Shown here: positions 35,947-47,074 of the stretch, piece by piece | Layout of the letters: every line of letters begins with the position of its first letter | How positions within the stretch are numbered: position 1 is the first letter of the stretch | Program-made: the position numbers and the translations under genes | Notes under the pieces: model-generated | Seen by the model: only the letters and a program-made list of their open reading frames with translations | What the model was told of the DNA's origin: nothing | Databases searched by the model: none | Origin: Comamonas testosteroni | GTDB lineage: Bacteria; Pseudomonadota; Gammaproteobacteria; Burkholderiales; Burkholderiaceae_C | Direction of reading: 5' to 3' | DNA: 64,000 nucleotides | Assembly (NCBI GenBank): GCA_008727115.1 | Contig: CP044131.1 | Coordinates: forward strand, 2,666,001 to 2,730,000

Positions 35947-37455
35947 TCAGTTTTCCTGGGCATTGGGCAGAGACAAGCGCGAAGTGTCTTCTTCCTCTTC
36001 GTCGCCACTGCGGTTACGACCTTCGTTGAGCGCAGTCACTTCATCATCAGAGATATCACCGGTGATATAGACACCGTCAAAGCAAGAGGCCTCAAAGCCA
36101 TCCACCTTGGCGTTGATCTTGCCCACCGCCTGCTTCATGGCATCCACATCCTGATAAATCAGGGCATCACAGCCGATCACCTGGCGAATCTCCTCGATCG
36201 TACGGCCATGGGCCACCAGCTCGGAGCGAGTGGGCATGTCGATGCCGTACACGTTGGGGTGACGCACGGGAGGCGCAGCCGAAGCCAGGTACACCTTGTT
36301 GGCACCCGCATCACGCGCCATCTGCACGATTTCCTTGGAAGTCGTACCGCGCACGATGGAGTCGTCGACCAGCAGCACATTGCGGCCCTTGAACTCGCTG
36401 CCGATGGCATTGAGCTTCTGGCGCACCGACTTCTTGCGCGCACCCTGGCCCGGCATGATGAAGGTACGGCCGACATAGCGGTTCTTCACAAAACCTTCAC
36501 GGTAGGGCTTGCCCAGCAACTGAGCCAGCTGCATGGCACTGGGGCGGCTGGATTCAGGAATAGGAATCACCGCATCGATCTCATTCGGCGGCACCATGGA
36601 GACCACGCGCTTGGCCAGCGTCTCACCCATGTTCAGGCGCGCCTGATAGACCGAGATACCGTCCATCGTCGAATCTGGGCGGGCCAGATAGACAAACTCG
36701 AACACGCAGGGGTTCAGATGCGTTTCTTCTGCGCACTGCTGGCTTTCGATGCGGCCATCGTTGTGGACAAATACCGCTTCGCCGGGAGCGATGTCGCGAT
36801 CAAAGACCTGGGTGGTGCCCTCCAGGGCGACCGACTCGCTGGCCAGCATCACAGTGCCATCAGCACCATGACCCATGCACAAAGGGCGAATGCCATAGGG
36901 ATCACGAAACGCCAGCAGTCCATAGCCGGCAATCAGCGCGATCACGGCATACGAGCCCTTGATACGCTTGTGCACCGCACGAACGGCCTTGAAGATGTCC
37001 TCGGTTTGCAGAGGTGCGCCGCTGGAGGCACGGCCGATTTCGTGCGCCAGCACGTTCAGCAGCACTTCGGAATCGCTCTCCGTATTGGTGTGACGGTGAT
37101 CCGTCTCGGCCAATTCGCGGCGCAGTTGCTTGGCATTGGTCAGGTTGCCGTTGTGCACCATGACGATGCCAAAGGGCGCATTCACGTAAAAAGGCTGAGC
37201 TTCCTCTTCGCTTGCCGCACTGCCCGCCGTGGGGTAGCGCACCTGCCCCAAGCCCACATCACCAGGGAGAGCGCGCATATTGCGGGTGCGGAACACATCC
37301 TTCACCATGCCCTTGGCCTTGTGCATGAAGAACTTGCGTTCCTGCTGGGTCACGATGCCGGCTGCATCCTGCCCACGGTGCTGCAGCAGCAGCAAAGCGT
37401 CATAAATCAGCTGATTCACGGGTGTGGTGCTCACCACACCAACGATTCCACACAT
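35947..37455 (-). CDS. purF: Amidophosphoribosyltransferase
   Basis: First committed step of purine synthesis: PRPP plus glutamine to phosphoribosylamine. The 502-residue protein starts MCGIVGVVS, with Cys2 the class II glutaminase nucleophile after Met removal. It carries the VLLVDDSIVRGTT PRPP loop and the VVSMVPPNEIDAVIPIPES segment. The start at 37455 is set by Cys2; the open frame upstream is ignored. The folC-dedD-cvpA-purF order is the same as in E. coli. Confidence 0.97.
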   Translation of the reverse strand: MCGIVGVVSTTPVNQLIYDALLLLQHRGQDAAGIVTQQERKFFMHKAKGMVKDVFRTRNMRALPGDVGLGQVRYPTAGSAASEEEAQPFYVNAPFGIVMVHNGNLTNAKQLRRELAETDHRHTNTESDSEVLLNVLAHEIGRASSGAPLQTEDIFKAVRAVHKRIKGSYAVIALIAGYGLLAFRDPYGIRPLCMGHGADGTVMLASESVALEGTTQVFDRDIAPGEAVFVHNDGRIESQQCAEETHLNPCVFEFVYLARPDSTMDGISVYQARLNMGETLAKRVVSMVPPNEIDAVIPIPESSRPSAMQLAQLLGKPYREGFVKNRYVGRTFIMPGQGARKKSVRQKLNAIGSEFKGRNVLLVDDSIVRGTTSKEIVQMARDAGANKVYLASAAPPVRHPNVYGIDMPTRSELVAHGRTIEEIRQVIGCDALIYQDVDAMKQAVGKINAKVDGFEASCFDGVYITGDISDDEVTALNEGRNRSGDEEEEDTSRLSLPNAQEN

Positions 37456-37650
37456 AGTTGCGTTCCATCTGTTTGCGAAAGTTGCCCTTCGCCACACTCG
37501 CCTGCTTCGCCACCCATTGGCTAGCCTGCGCTTTGATATCCGGCATGGCGGTCACGCCAACACCAAACCCTTTTTCAGCCCTTGCCGCCATCAACAGCAA
37601 GAGCCTCAGCCACGCCCAACCCTAAAGTCAGTTGCAGCCCTAAACTCGCT

Positions 37651-38148
37651 TCAAGAAGACCCCTGGGGCAGATATCGCCCCCAATCTTCAGGCAAAGCCG
37701 GCAGCACCCAGCCCAAGCCTTGCATTAACCAAGGCGCCATACTCGACTCCTGCCACCACTGCGCCGTATGCAGCGGCGTGTACTGAATCACCAAAGCAAG
37801 CACCAGCAACAGCAAGCCACCGCGCAAGACACCAAACAATGCGCCCAGCGTACGATCCACCGGCCTCAGCCCCACCGCCTCAATCAACTGCTTTGACAAC
37901 CAGGAGATAACACCCCAGGCAAACATGGCCCCCACGATCAGCAATACAAAGCCTGCGGCATAACGCAGCTGCATATCCCAGCCATCGAGGGGCAACCATA
38001 CGGCCACCTCTTGTGCCCAGGTACGCGCCACCATGAAGGCCACTACCCAGCCCAGCAAAGACAGGACTTCATACACCAGCCCACGCCAGGCGCCCAGCAG
38101 CATGGAGCCCAGCACAACGGCTATAAAAATCCAGTCCAGCGAAGTCAT
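37651..38148 (-). CDS. cvpA: CvpA family membrane protein (colicin V production)
   Basis: 165-residue inner-membrane protein with four hydrophobic segments and the family pattern DWIFIAVVLGSMLLGAWRGLVYEV ... RPVDRTLGALFGVLRGGLL. The molecular role is poorly known; in enterobacteria it sits upstream of purF, as here, and is needed for colicin V export. Confidence 0.92.
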   Translation of the reverse strand: MTSLDWIFIAVVLGSMLLGAWRGLVYEVLSLLGWVVAFMVARTWAQEVAVWLPLDGWDMQLRYAAGFVLLIVGAMFAWGVISWLSKQLIEAVGLRPVDRTLGALFGVLRGGLLLLVLALVIQYTPLHTAQWWQESSMAPWLMQGLGWVLPALPEDWGRYLPQGSS

Positions 38149-38172
38149 GACTCAGGCCGAGGTGAAAACGAA

Positions 38173-39081
38173 CTAGCCCTTGAACACTGATGCCGGCAAC
38201 CCCAGGCTCTTGGCCCTTGCTGCAGCCTTGTCAGCCTCTTCACGACTCTTGAAAGGCCCCATGCGCACGCGAGTGCGCTTGCCATCCTTGGTATCTACGG
38301 TTTGCGTAAAGGCACCACCACCCAGCTTGGCCTTGATTTCATTGGCCTTGCTGGCTTCCGCAAAGGCACCAATCTGCACAATGAAGCGCTCATTGCTAGC
38401 AGGCTCCTTTGTCGCAGCGGTATCAGGCGCACTGCGCCCCTCCAGCAGAGCGCGGGCTCGGGCGGCTTCATCCGTTTTGGATGTATCAGGCTTGTGCTTG
38501 ACCTCAGGCTTTGGCTCGGGTTTGGGCTCAGGCTTTTTTATCTCAGCCTTGGGTTTTTCCGTTTTTTCCGGCTTGGGATCAGGTTTGCGCTCAGGCTTGG
38601 GCTCCGCCTTCACCTCAGGCTTTGGCTGTTGCTGGACTTCAGGCTTGGGTTCTGGTTTGGCTTGTGAGGCAGGCGCCACAGCTGCGCCTGTCACTGCCCC
38701 CGCCGCAGGCAATGCAGGTGAAGCCGGGGTCAGCACTTCTTCGCCATCATCCAAAGAGGCATTGGCCGCCACGCGTCCCGCAGGCGCTGCATTTTGACTG
38801 GCCACCTGCGTGCCAGGAATCACCTCAGGAGCCGTATTGGCCTGATCGGGAATTTCAATCGGAATATTGATAGGGATGGGGCGTGGCTGCGTATCAAACA
38901 GCAGCGGAAAGCCCACCACACCGACCAGCACCAGCACTGCTGCACCGATAAGGCGGTGGCGAGCGCGGCGGCGCATGGCTTCCACGCTCTCGCCCTGGGC
39001 CAGGCGACTGGGGCGCTTGGCTCCGGCCACGGACTCGGCTTCGTCTTTTTTGCCAGGCCAACGGAAATTGAAAAATGCCAT
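38173..39081 (-). CDS. dedD: SPOR-domain protein, DedD-like
   Basis: Predicted cell-division protein that binds denuded septal peptidoglycan. The 302 residues have a cytoplasmic N-terminus, one membrane segment (LIGAAVLVLVGVVGFPLLF, about 44-62) and a long Pro/Lys/Glu linker of EPKPE-like repeats (about 140-200). The C-terminal SPOR domain is ERFIVQIGAFAEASKANEIKAKL to the end. Position between folC and cvpA supports the DedD name. The ATG at 39081 is chosen for the conserved MAFFNFRWPGK start. Confidence 0.88.
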   Translation of the reverse strand: MAFFNFRWPGKKDEAESVAGAKRPSRLAQGESVEAMRRRARHRLIGAAVLVLVGVVGFPLLFDTQPRPIPINIPIEIPDQANTAPEVIPGTQVASQNAAPAGRVAANASLDDGEEVLTPASPALPAAGAVTGAAVAPASQAKPEPKPEVQQQPKPEVKAEPKPERKPDPKPEKTEKPKAEIKKPEPKPEPKPEVKHKPDTSKTDEAARARALLEGRSAPDTAATKEPASNERFIVQIGAFAEASKANEIKAKLGGGAFTQTVDTKDGKRTRVRMGPFKSREEADKAAARAKSLGLPASVFKG

Positions 39082-39137
39082 GAGTGAGGACTTGTTGAGG
39101 CCTGCCCGCCAACTCAGTCGACGGACAGGCCACTGGC

Positions 39138-40463
39138 TCAATGAGCCAGGTGTTTGGCGTTCAGACGAGGCGTGCCGTTTTGCAACACTCCGCCCACGGT
39201 GAAGAACGAGCCAAAGACCACGATTCTATCAGCCGCCTCCGTCGCTGCGACTGCTGCGTCCAGCGCTTGCTGAGGGCTGGCAAAGGTCTGCAGGCTCACA
39301 TCCTTGCGAATCACACCTTCGGACTGCAGGCGCTCAAGCTTGGCCTTGAGGTTCTGTGCCGTATCCGCACGCGGCGTGGGCAAGTCGGTGAAATACCAGC
39401 GGTCCACCAGCGGTCCGACCTTGGCCAGCATATGCTCCCAATCCTTGTCTGCCATGGCTCCGAACACGGCGTGCGTGGTCGGGAAGTACCCCATGGCATC
39501 CAGATTCGCCGTCAAAGCAGCCACGGAATGCGGGTTGTGCGCCACATCCAGCACCAGCGTGGGCTGCCCAGGAACGATCTGGAAACGACCGGGCAGCTCC
39601 ACCATGGACAGTCCTGTGCGTACAGCCTGCGCGGTCACCGGCAGTTTGTTGCGAATGGCCTCATAGGCGGCCAACACGCCCGAGGCGTTCATCAGCTGGT
39701 TCGCACCGCGCAGCGCGGGGTAAGCCAAGCCGGCATAGCGGCGGCCACGCCCCGCCCAGCCCCACTGCTGCTTGTCACCGTCGTAGTTGAAGTCCGTGCC
39801 GAAGCGCCAAAGGTCTGCGCCGATCTCGGCTGCATGGTCGATCACGCTTTGGGGCGGCACAGGGTCACTGACAATGGCAGGACGACCGGAGCGCATGATG
39901 CCCGCCTTTTCACGACCAATGCTTTCGCGATCTGGCCCCAGCAAGTCCATGTGATCCAGGTCGATGCTGGTAATGATGGCGCAATCGGTATCGATGATGT
40001 TGGTTGCATCCAGTCGTCCGCCCAGTCCCACCTCCAGAATGGCCACATCCAGCTTGGACAGACTCATCAGGCGCAGGATAGCCAGCGTGGTGAACTCGAA
40101 GTAGGTCAGCGCGACCTCTTGCCCGTCCTGGACGCGAGCCTGCTCCACGGCCTCGAAGTGAGGAATCAACTCCTCGGACTTGACGATTTCACCGCCCACG
40201 CGGCAGCGCTCTTCGAAGTGCACCAGGTGCGGCGAGGTATAGACGCCGGGTCGATAGGCTGACTGCAAAGCCACCGCCTCCAGCATGGCGCAGGTTGAGC
40301 CTTTGCCATTGGTGCCCGCCACAGTGATGACGGGGCAGTCGAATTTCAGGCCCATGCGCTGTGCGACTTCACGCACGCGATCCAGACCCAGGGCAATGTT
40401 CTGGGGATGCAGGCGCTCGCAATAAGTCAGCCAAGCATCCAATGTGGGAAATGTGGTGTGCAT
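39138..40463 (-). CDS. folC: Bifunctional dihydrofolate synthase / folylpolyglutamate synthase
   Basis: ATP-dependent ligase that adds glutamate to dihydropteroate and extends folate polyglutamates. The 441 residues have the Mur-ligase P-loop AGTNGKGSTCAML (about 50-62), YTSPHLVHFEERCRV, the EVGLGGRLDATN motif and the C-terminal LDVAHNPHSV segment. It is the first gene of the folC-dedD-cvpA-purF set and diverges from the ArsC-like gene. Confidence 0.96.
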   Translation of the reverse strand: MHTTFPTLDAWLTYCERLHPQNIALGLDRVREVAQRMGLKFDCPVITVAGTNGKGSTCAMLEAVALQSAYRPGVYTSPHLVHFEERCRVGGEIVKSEELIPHFEAVEQARVQDGQEVALTYFEFTTLAILRLMSLSKLDVAILEVGLGGRLDATNIIDTDCAIITSIDLDHMDLLGPDRESIGREKAGIMRSGRPAIVSDPVPPQSVIDHAAEIGADLWRFGTDFNYDGDKQQWGWAGRGRRYAGLAYPALRGANQLMNASGVLAAYEAIRNKLPVTAQAVRTGLSMVELPGRFQIVPGQPTLVLDVAHNPHSVAALTANLDAMGYFPTTHAVFGAMADKDWEHMLAKVGPLVDRWYFTDLPTPRADTAQNLKAKLERLQSEGVIRKDVSLQTFASPQQALDAAVAATEAADRIVVFGSFFTVGGVLQNGTPRLNAKHLAH

Positions 40464-40563
40464 ACTGGGCGCTATTGTCGCGCACAGCCAGAGGCCCTAT
40501 GGCTGCTGGCACTTGGCAAATGCGTTACATCTGACTCCAACCGTTTCACTGACCTCGAACACC

Positions 40564-40926
40564 ATGAACAAGATCACCACCGTCTATGGAATCCCCAATT
40601 GCGACACCGTCAAAAAAGCACGCAATTGGCTAAGCGAGCAAGGCATTGACTACCAGTTCCACGATTTCAAAAAGCAAGGCGTTCCCGGCGAACGCCTGCC
40701 AGCCTGGATGCAGGCGGTGGGATGGGAGAAGCTGCTCAACCGCCAGGGAACGACATGGCGCAAGCTCGATGAAGCGACCAAGGCCAGTGCCGTGGATGCA
40801 CCAAGCGCCGCCAACGTGATGCAAGAGCATGCCAGCACCATCAAACGCCCGGTGGTGGAGTGGGCTGACGGCAAGATCACCGTTGGCTTCAAGGCCGATG
40901 ACTGGAATGCAATGCTCAACCCATAA
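40564..40926 (+). CDS. ArsC/Spx family reductase (YffB-like)
   Basis: 120-residue thioredoxin-fold protein beginning MNKITTVYGIPNCDTVKKARNWL. It has a single Cys (IPNCDTV) where thioredoxins have CxxC, and the C-terminal KRPVVEW segment of the ArsC family. E. coli YffB relatives bind glutathione, but arsenate reduction is not shown for this group. It stands alone, divergent from folC. Confidence 0.88.
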   Translation: MNKITTVYGIPNCDTVKKARNWLSEQGIDYQFHDFKKQGVPGERLPAWMQAVGWEKLLNRQGTTWRKLDEATKASAVDAPSAANVMQEHASTIKRPVVEWADGKITVGFKADDWNAMLNP

Positions 40927-41051
40927 GCACACGCTCACATTCACACAGAGCTTTACCTAGTTTTACGGTGCAGAGTGCTTGAATTTACGCAACTCCCCTA
41001 AACTTTTAAGTGATCTGGTGCGTTAAAGCTTCAGAGACAGGAGAGATGTTG

Positions 41052-41828
41052 ATGAGAACTCTGGCAGTTTTGACCTTGACCGCCGCGGCCACAGTAACCG
41101 CTACCGGGGCATTCGCCCAGGAGCGAGGCCGCGTGCTGTCCTCGACCCCCATTACCCAGCAAGTTGCCGTACCGCAGCAAATCTGCAACGACCAGCCGGT
41201 GGCAGTGGCTCCGCGTCCCAGCGGCGCAGGTGCCGTGGTGGGAGCCATCGCTGGCGGTCTGATCGGCAATGCCATTGGCGGTGGTGGCGGGCGTGCTGCA
41301 GCCACCGGCGCAGGCCTGATCGGCGGAGCCATGCTAGGCAACCAGGTCGAATCTAACGGCCCCGCGCAATATCAAACCGTGCGTCAGTGCAGCACGCAGA
41401 CCTTCTACCAAAACCGCACCGTGGGCTACAACGTGACCTACGAGTACAACGGTCGCAGCTACACCACGCAAACCACCAACCCGCCCGGCCAGTGGATCGC
41501 GCTGAACGTGCAACCCGTGACCAACGACCCGGCCTACAGCAATAACGGCTACTACAGCAGCCAGGCTGCTCCTCAAGGGGCGTACAGCACCAGCTACCCC
41601 CAGAACTACGACAGCGGCTACTACGCCCCCCAGCCGGCTGCCCCCATCTACTCCAGCGGCTCCGCCTACTCTGGCTCAGACTATGTAGCCCCTTTGCTGA
41701 TAGGCGCAGTCATTGGCGCAGGTGCCTATTACGCAACACGCCCCAGCCATCATCACTATCGCCCCGGCTACCGTCCCGGCCATCGCCCTGGCCACGGTGG
41801 TCATGGCGGCCACGGCTGGCGCCGCTGA
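41052..41828 (+). CDS. Exported glycine-zipper (Rick_17kDa/2TM) protein
   Basis: 258-residue exported protein: signal peptide (MRTLAVLTLTAAATVTATGAFA), then a glycine zipper (GAVVGAIAGGLIGNAIGGGGG ... GLIGGAMLGNQVE, about 60-95) of the 17-kDa surface-antigen type. A Tyr/Asn/Gln-rich region with a Cys pair follows, then a second hydrophobic GAVIGAGAYYA segment and a His/Gly/Arg-rich tail (HHHYRPGYRPGHRPGHGGHGG) that might bind metal. I prefer the ATG at 41052, eight bases after AGGAG, over the ATG two codons upstream. Confidence 0.85.
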   Translation: MRTLAVLTLTAAATVTATGAFAQERGRVLSSTPITQQVAVPQQICNDQPVAVAPRPSGAGAVVGAIAGGLIGNAIGGGGGRAAATGAGLIGGAMLGNQVESNGPAQYQTVRQCSTQTFYQNRTVGYNVTYEYNGRSYTTQTTNPPGQWIALNVQPVTNDPAYSNNGYYSSQAAPQGAYSTSYPQNYDSGYYAPQPAAPIYSSGSAYSGSDYVAPLLIGAVIGAGAYYATRPSHHHYRPGYRPGHRPGHGGHGGHGWRR

Positions 41829-41858
41829 TACACGACAGCCTCACTTCTCTACTGTCCG

Positions 41859-41887
41859 AGAGCCCCGATATGGGGCTCTTGTTTTTT
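41859..41887 (+). terminator. Terminator after the glycine-zipper gene
   Basis: 8-bp stem AGAGCCCC/GGGGCTCT, loop of 5, followed by TTGTTTTTT. Confidence 0.85.
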
Positions 41888-41976
41888 CAGCCTTTGCCTG
41901 GCATTCGCACAGGCACAAATCCCGTGGCCTAAAATCAGTGCTTTCGACCTTCGACCACGCACCGCGTACTTTCTTC

Positions 41977-42294
41977 ATGACCACCGAAACCATTGCAGGC
42001 GTCAGCCTCACCACCAAGGCCAATGTTTACTTTGACGGCAAGTGCGTCAGCCACAGCTTTACCCTGGCCGATGGCACCAAGAAATCGGTGGGCGTGGTTC
42101 TGCCTGCGACGCTGACCTTTGGCACGGCCGCCGCAGAAATCATGGAATGCGTGGGCGGCTCCTGCGAATACAAGCTCGACGGTAGCGACGAGTGGAAGGC
42201 ATCCTCGGCTGGCGAGAGCTTCCAGATCCCCGCGAACTCCAAATTCGACATTCGCGTGACCGAGGCTTATCACTACATCTGCCATTACGCGTAA
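41977..42294 (+). CDS. ppnP: Pyrimidine/purine nucleoside phosphorylase PpnP (DUF1255)
   Basis: 105-residue cupin-fold enzyme that phosphorolyses several nucleosides in E. coli. The sequence carries KANVYFDGKCVSHSFTLADGTKKSVGVVLPATLTFGTAAAEIMECVGGSCEYKL and the C-terminal FDIRVTEAYHYICHYA typical of the family. Start ATG at 41977; the open frame upstream overlaps the previous gene and is not used. Confidence 0.92.
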   Translation: MTTETIAGVSLTTKANVYFDGKCVSHSFTLADGTKKSVGVVLPATLTFGTAAAEIMECVGGSCEYKLDGSDEWKASSAGESFQIPANSKFDIRVTEAYHYICHYA

Positions 42295-43737
<1,443 letters not shown>

Positions 43738-43753
43738 TTCGCGTCATGCCCAC

Positions 43754-43786
43754 AAAAAAGCCGCTGCAGTGCAGCGGCTTTTTTTT
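43754..43786 (+). terminator. Terminator of argG
   Basis: 10-bp stem AAGCCGCTGC/GCAGCGGCTT, 3-nt loop, then eight T; A run on the other side allows use from both directions. Confidence 0.88.
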
Positions 43787-43798
43787 ACATCTTTTAGG

Positions 43799-43842
43799 CC
43801 GCTAACGCTTATTCATCATGCGCAAGCAGCTATCAATATTGA
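43799..43842. repeat. Intergenic palindromic repeat downstream of argG
   Basis: CCGCTAACGCTTATTC, loop, then GCGCAAGCAGCTATCAA; right half and tail as in the other copies. Confidence 0.65.
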
Positions 43843-43843
43843 A

Positions 43844-44302
43844 TCAAGAGCGACTGATTTGGTGCACCTGCTGCTCCAGTTGCCCCACATAGGCTGCCGT
43901 GCTGCTGTCCGATTCCTGGGCTCTTTGCACCAAGTGCGCCTCCAGCACGTCCAGGCGCGCCATCACGTCGTCCTTGTCCCTGGCGTGCAGGGCTTCCAGA
44001 ACACCGCGCAACTCGGTAAAGCGCGAAGCCTCGGCCTTATCCGCCAGATCACGCTGGGCCTGCATCTCCTTGGCATGGCGGCGCGCCTCCATCAGCACCG
44101 AGCCCTGCATCCACAGCACATAGGCAATGAAGAACACGCTCAGCAAAATGGTCAGCGCCAGCATCAGCACACCCAGCGGCGCCTGAATTTCGGTCACTCC
44201 CAGCGAAACCACAGTGGGTGTGGACAGGGCCGTCCAGTTGAAGGCGGCCAGTACGCCAATCATGGCCACGATGATGGCGATACAGATGGTGCGAAAGTTC
44301 AT
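43844..44302 (-). CDS. Small membrane protein with LapA-like (DUF1049) segment and coiled coil
   Basis: 152-residue protein: two hydrophobic segments (FRTICIAIIVAMIGVLAAF and LGVLMLALTILLSVFFIAYVLW) around a short loop, as in LapA-type proteins. A charged coiled-coil tail follows (EARRHAKEMQAQRDLADKAEASRF ... LVQRAQESDS). The start at 44302 follows AAGGAGAAGAAG; the longer open frame crosses a hairpin. It lies downstream of acs on the same strand, past a hairpin. Function unknown. Confidence 0.75.
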   Translation of the reverse strand: MNFRTICIAIIVAMIGVLAAFNWTALSTPTVVSLGVTEIQAPLGVLMLALTILLSVFFIAYVLWMQGSVLMEARRHAKEMQAQRDLADKAEASRFTELRGVLEALHARDKDDVMARLDVLEAHLVQRAQESDSSTAAYVGQLEQQVHQISRS

Positions 44303-44376
44303 CTTCTTCTCCTTGTCACTGAAATGGCTTGTTTTTAACCCAAGAAGCCACGCCAGCAAGTCAGCCGAGACCAGAA

Positions 44377-44410
44377 ACGACAAAACCGCTGTCTCCAGCG
44401 GCTTTGTCGT
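44377..44410 (-). terminator. Hairpin downstream of acs
   Basis: Long, almost perfect stem ACGACAAA-ACCGCTG / CAGCGGC-TTTGTCGT with a 4-nt loop. There is no long T run, so efficiency is uncertain. Confidence 0.55.
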
Positions 44411-44427
44411 CATTGGGCAAACAGATC

Positions 44428-44467
44428 AGTTGGTCTCGGCCAATTGCTCCAAGATGGCTGGATTTTG
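44428..44467. repeat. Remnant duplication of the acs 3' end
   Basis: These 40 bases match 44554-44593 (the last codons and stop of acs) with about four differences. On the minus strand they would encode [12 protein letters not shown] and a stop. The intervening 86 bases hold short hairpins (GAGCAC/GTGCTC, AGGG/CCCT and GCACC/GGTGC). Confidence 0.75.
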
Positions 44468-44552
44468 GTGAGCACATCACATTGTTTCGCAATATGAGTG
44501 CTCCCCGAATCCATCCAGGGCTACGCCCTTGCACCTTACGGTGCGACTTGGC

Positions 44553-46547
44553 TCAATTGGTCTGCGCCAATTGCTCCAAGATGGCTGGATTCTCCAGGGT
44601 ACTGGTGTCCTGGGTAATCGCCTCGCCCTTGGCCAGCGAGCGCAGCAAGCGACGCATGATCTTGCCGCTGCGGGTCTTGGGCAGGTTGTCGCCAAAGCGG
44701 ATGTCCTTGGGCTTGGCAATCGGGCCAATCTCTTTGGCGACCCAGTTGCGCAGCTCATTGGCAATCTGACGAGCCTCTTCGCCCGTAGGCTTGCCGCGCT
44801 TGAGCACCACAAAGGCACAGATGGCTTCGCCCGTCACATCATCAGGTCGGCCGACAACAGCGGCCTCGGCTACCAGATCGGTCTTGGCCACCAGCGCGGA
44901 CTCAATCTCCATGGTGCCCATGCGGTGCCCCGAGACGTTCAGCACGTCGTCGATACGGCCCGTGATGCGAAAGTAGCCACGATCTTCGCTGCGCACTGCG
45001 CCATCACCGGCCAGATAAAAACCACCAAGCTCCTCAGGGAAGTAGCTCTTCTTGAAGCGCTCCGGGTCGCCCCAGATATTGCGGATCATCGAAGGCCAGG
45101 GCTTTTTGACCACCAGAATGCCACCAGCTCCATTCGGAATGTCATGCCCCGCCTCATCCACGATAGCCGCCGTGATGCCCGGCAGTGGCAGGGTGCAGGA
45201 GCCGGGGACCAAAGGCGTAGCACCAGGCAATGGCGTGATCATGTGGCCACCGTTTTCGGTCTGCCAGAAGGTGTCCACGATGGGGCATTTTTCCTTGCCG
45301 ATATTCTTGTAGTACCACATCCAAGCTTCGGGATTGATGGGCTCGCCCACCGAACCCAGCAGGCGCAGACTGCTCAGGTCCCAGTTCTTGGGGTGGACGC
45401 TGTCATCCGACTCAGCGGCCTTGATGAGCGAGCGAATCGCCGTAGGCGCGGTGTAGAAGATGCTGCACTTGTGGCGCTCGATCATCTGCCAGAAGCGGCC
45501 CGCATTGGGGAAGGTGGGCACGCCTTCAAACACGATCTGCGTGGCACCTGCGGCCAGTGGGCCATAGGCCACGTAGCTGTGGCCGGTAATCCAGCCAATG
45601 TCTGCCGTGCACCAGAACACATCACTGTCCTTGGCGTCAAAGCTCCACTCGAAGGTCTGCTTGGCCCACAACACATAGCCGCCCGTAGCGTGCTGCACGC
45701 CCTTGGGCTTACCCGTGGAGCCGCTGGTGTAGAGGATGAACAGCGGATGCTCGGCGTTGACGGGCTCTGCCTCGCATTCGGCAGACTGGCCTGTCAGCGC
45801 TTCGGTAAACGTGATGTCGCGGCCAGCGACCATATTGCAGGCGGTGGCTGTTCGTTCATAGACCAGTACGCTCTTGACGGCTTCACAGCCGCCCAGCGCA
45901 ATGGCGTCGTCCACGATGGCCTTGAGCGGCAATTCCTTGCCTCCACGCATCTGGTAGTTGGCGGTGATGACCAGGTTGGCACCCACATCCACAATGCGCT
46001 CCTGGACGGCCTTGGCCGAGAAGCCGCCAAACACCACGGAATGCGTAGCGCCGATGCGCGCGCATGCCTGCATGGCCACCACGCCCTCGATGGTCATGGG
46101 CATGTAGATCAGTACGCGATCACCCTTTTGCACACCGCGCGCCTTGAGCGCATTGGCGAACTGGCTGACACGGGCCAGCAGCTCCTTGTAGGTGATCTTG
46201 GTCACTGCGCCATCATCGGCTTCGAAGATGATCGCCGTCTTGTTCTCGACCGGCGTGCCCATGTGCTTGTCCAGGCAATTGGCACTGGCGTTGAGCTCGC
46301 CATCGGCAAACCATTGGTAGAACGGCGCATTGCTCTGATCCAGTACCTGGGTGAAAGGCTTGGTCCAGACCACGTTCTCACGGGCCAGTCTGGCCCAGTA
46401 GCCTTCATAGTCGCGTTCAGCCTCATCACACAGGGCCTGGTACTGCTCCATGCCCGAGATGCGGGCCTTGGCAGCAAAGTCAGCCGGTGGCGGAAACACA
46501 CGGTTTTCCACCAATACGGATTCGATGGTTGACGTCGCAGTGCTCAT
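44553..46547 (-). CDS. acs: Acetyl-CoA synthetase (acetate-CoA ligase)
   Basis: AMP-forming enzyme that activates acetate to acetyl-CoA. The 664 residues carry the adenylation motif [33 protein letters not shown]-type [13 protein letters not shown] and the C-terminal acylation-regulated lysine in [10 protein letters not shown]. Start ATG at 46547 follows AGGAGACAAAACA. Transcribed away from the proVWX operon across a gap of nearly 1 kb. Confidence 0.97.
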   Translation of the reverse strand: MSTATSTIESVLVENRVFPPPADFAAKARISGMEQYQALCDEAERDYEGYWARLARENVVWTKPFTQVLDQSNAPFYQWFADGELNASANCLDKHMGTPVENKTAIIFEADDGAVTKITYKELLARVSQFANALKARGVQKGDRVLIYMPMTIEGVVAMQACARIGATHSVVFGGFSAKAVQERIVDVGANLVITANYQMRGGKELPLKAIVDDAIALGGCEAVKSVLVYERTATACNMVAGRDITFTEALTGQSAECEAEPVNAEHPLFILYTSGSTGKPKGVQHATGGYVLWAKQTFEWSFDAKDSDVFWCTADIGWITGHSYVAYGPLAAGATQIVFEGVPTFPNAGRFWQMIERHKCSIFYTAPTAIRSLIKAAESDDSVHPKNWDLSSLRLLGSVGEPINPEAWMWYYKNIGKEKCPIVDTFWQTENGGHMITPLPGATPLVPGSCTLPLPGITAAIVDEAGHDIPNGAGGILVVKKPWPSMIRNIWGDPERFKKSYFPEELGGFYLAGDGAVRSEDRGYFRITGRIDDVLNVSGHRMGTMEIESALVAKTDLVAEAAVVGRPDDVTGEAICAFVVLKRGKPTGEEARQIANELRNWVAKEIGPIAKPKDIRFGDNLPKTRSGKIMRRLLRSLAKGEAITQDTSTLENPAILEQLAQTN

Positions 46548-47039
46548 TGTTTTGTCTCCTGATGCATCAGCAATGAAATTATTGTGGGTGTACTGTCAAG
46601 CCTCGGTCTTACACGCTACTGACTGACAGGTGCTCGAAATTGGCGACCTGTTTTTCAGTCTCTCCTTAGCCACCATTTGCTCATATTTTTGCAACATCAA
46701 GCGCATGAACGGCCTTGCTTGCTTTTTATTTTCTGGCAAGAAGCCTAGAGCAAACCCTTGGTGCTTCTCGCCTTCCGCCCTTGAGGCTGAAGCTCACACA
46801 CCGTCCAGCGTCGAAGCCCTGCCGTCCATCTTCAAGCCTTGCTTGAGCGCTTATGACAGGGCTTTTGAATGACATTCAGGCTCGCAAAAGTTCGCAAAAG
46901 CTGACAACCCACAAAAATTACATATCAATACACAGCAATTCTTTATCTATCAAGCACTTGCCAGCTTATTCCTCTTGTTTGCAAATGTTTCAAAAGCAGC
47001 ATTTCAAGTCACCGGGACAGTCATTGCTTACAGCTCAAT
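46548..47039. other. Gene-free part of the acs-proV intergenic region
   Basis: No supported gene. Base composition is lower in GC than the flanks; the short frames here have no ribosome site and no recognisable product. A partial AGCGCTTATGACAGGG near 46847 echoes the palindrome family. It should contain the acs promoter, which I could not place. Confidence 0.5.
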
Positions 47040-47068
47040 TTGACGCATAAAAACCAATTCGATATATT
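47040..47068 (+). promoter_or_regulatory. proV: Sigma-70 promoter of the proVWX operon
   Basis: TTGACG (47040-47045), a 17-bp spacer and TATATT (47063-47068). A transcript would start near 47075. A 6-bp palindrome ACCTGC-CGC-GCAGGT lies at 47084-47098, just past the start point, and could be an operator. Confidence 0.7.
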
Positions 47069-47074
47069 AAAAAG

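Noticed and set aside
38500-38680. Repetitive Pro/Lys/Glu tract taken at first for a DNA tandem repeat
   Set aside because: It is the low-complexity linker of the SPOR-domain protein, with irregular DNA units.
44529-46532. Plus-strand frame of 667 codons antisense to acs
   Set aside because: Shadow of acs; no start signal and no homology.
46630-47050. Short plus-strand frames in the acs-proV gap (80 and 65 codons)
   Set aside because: No ribosome site, no recognisable product and odd composition; the stretch is regulatory DNA.
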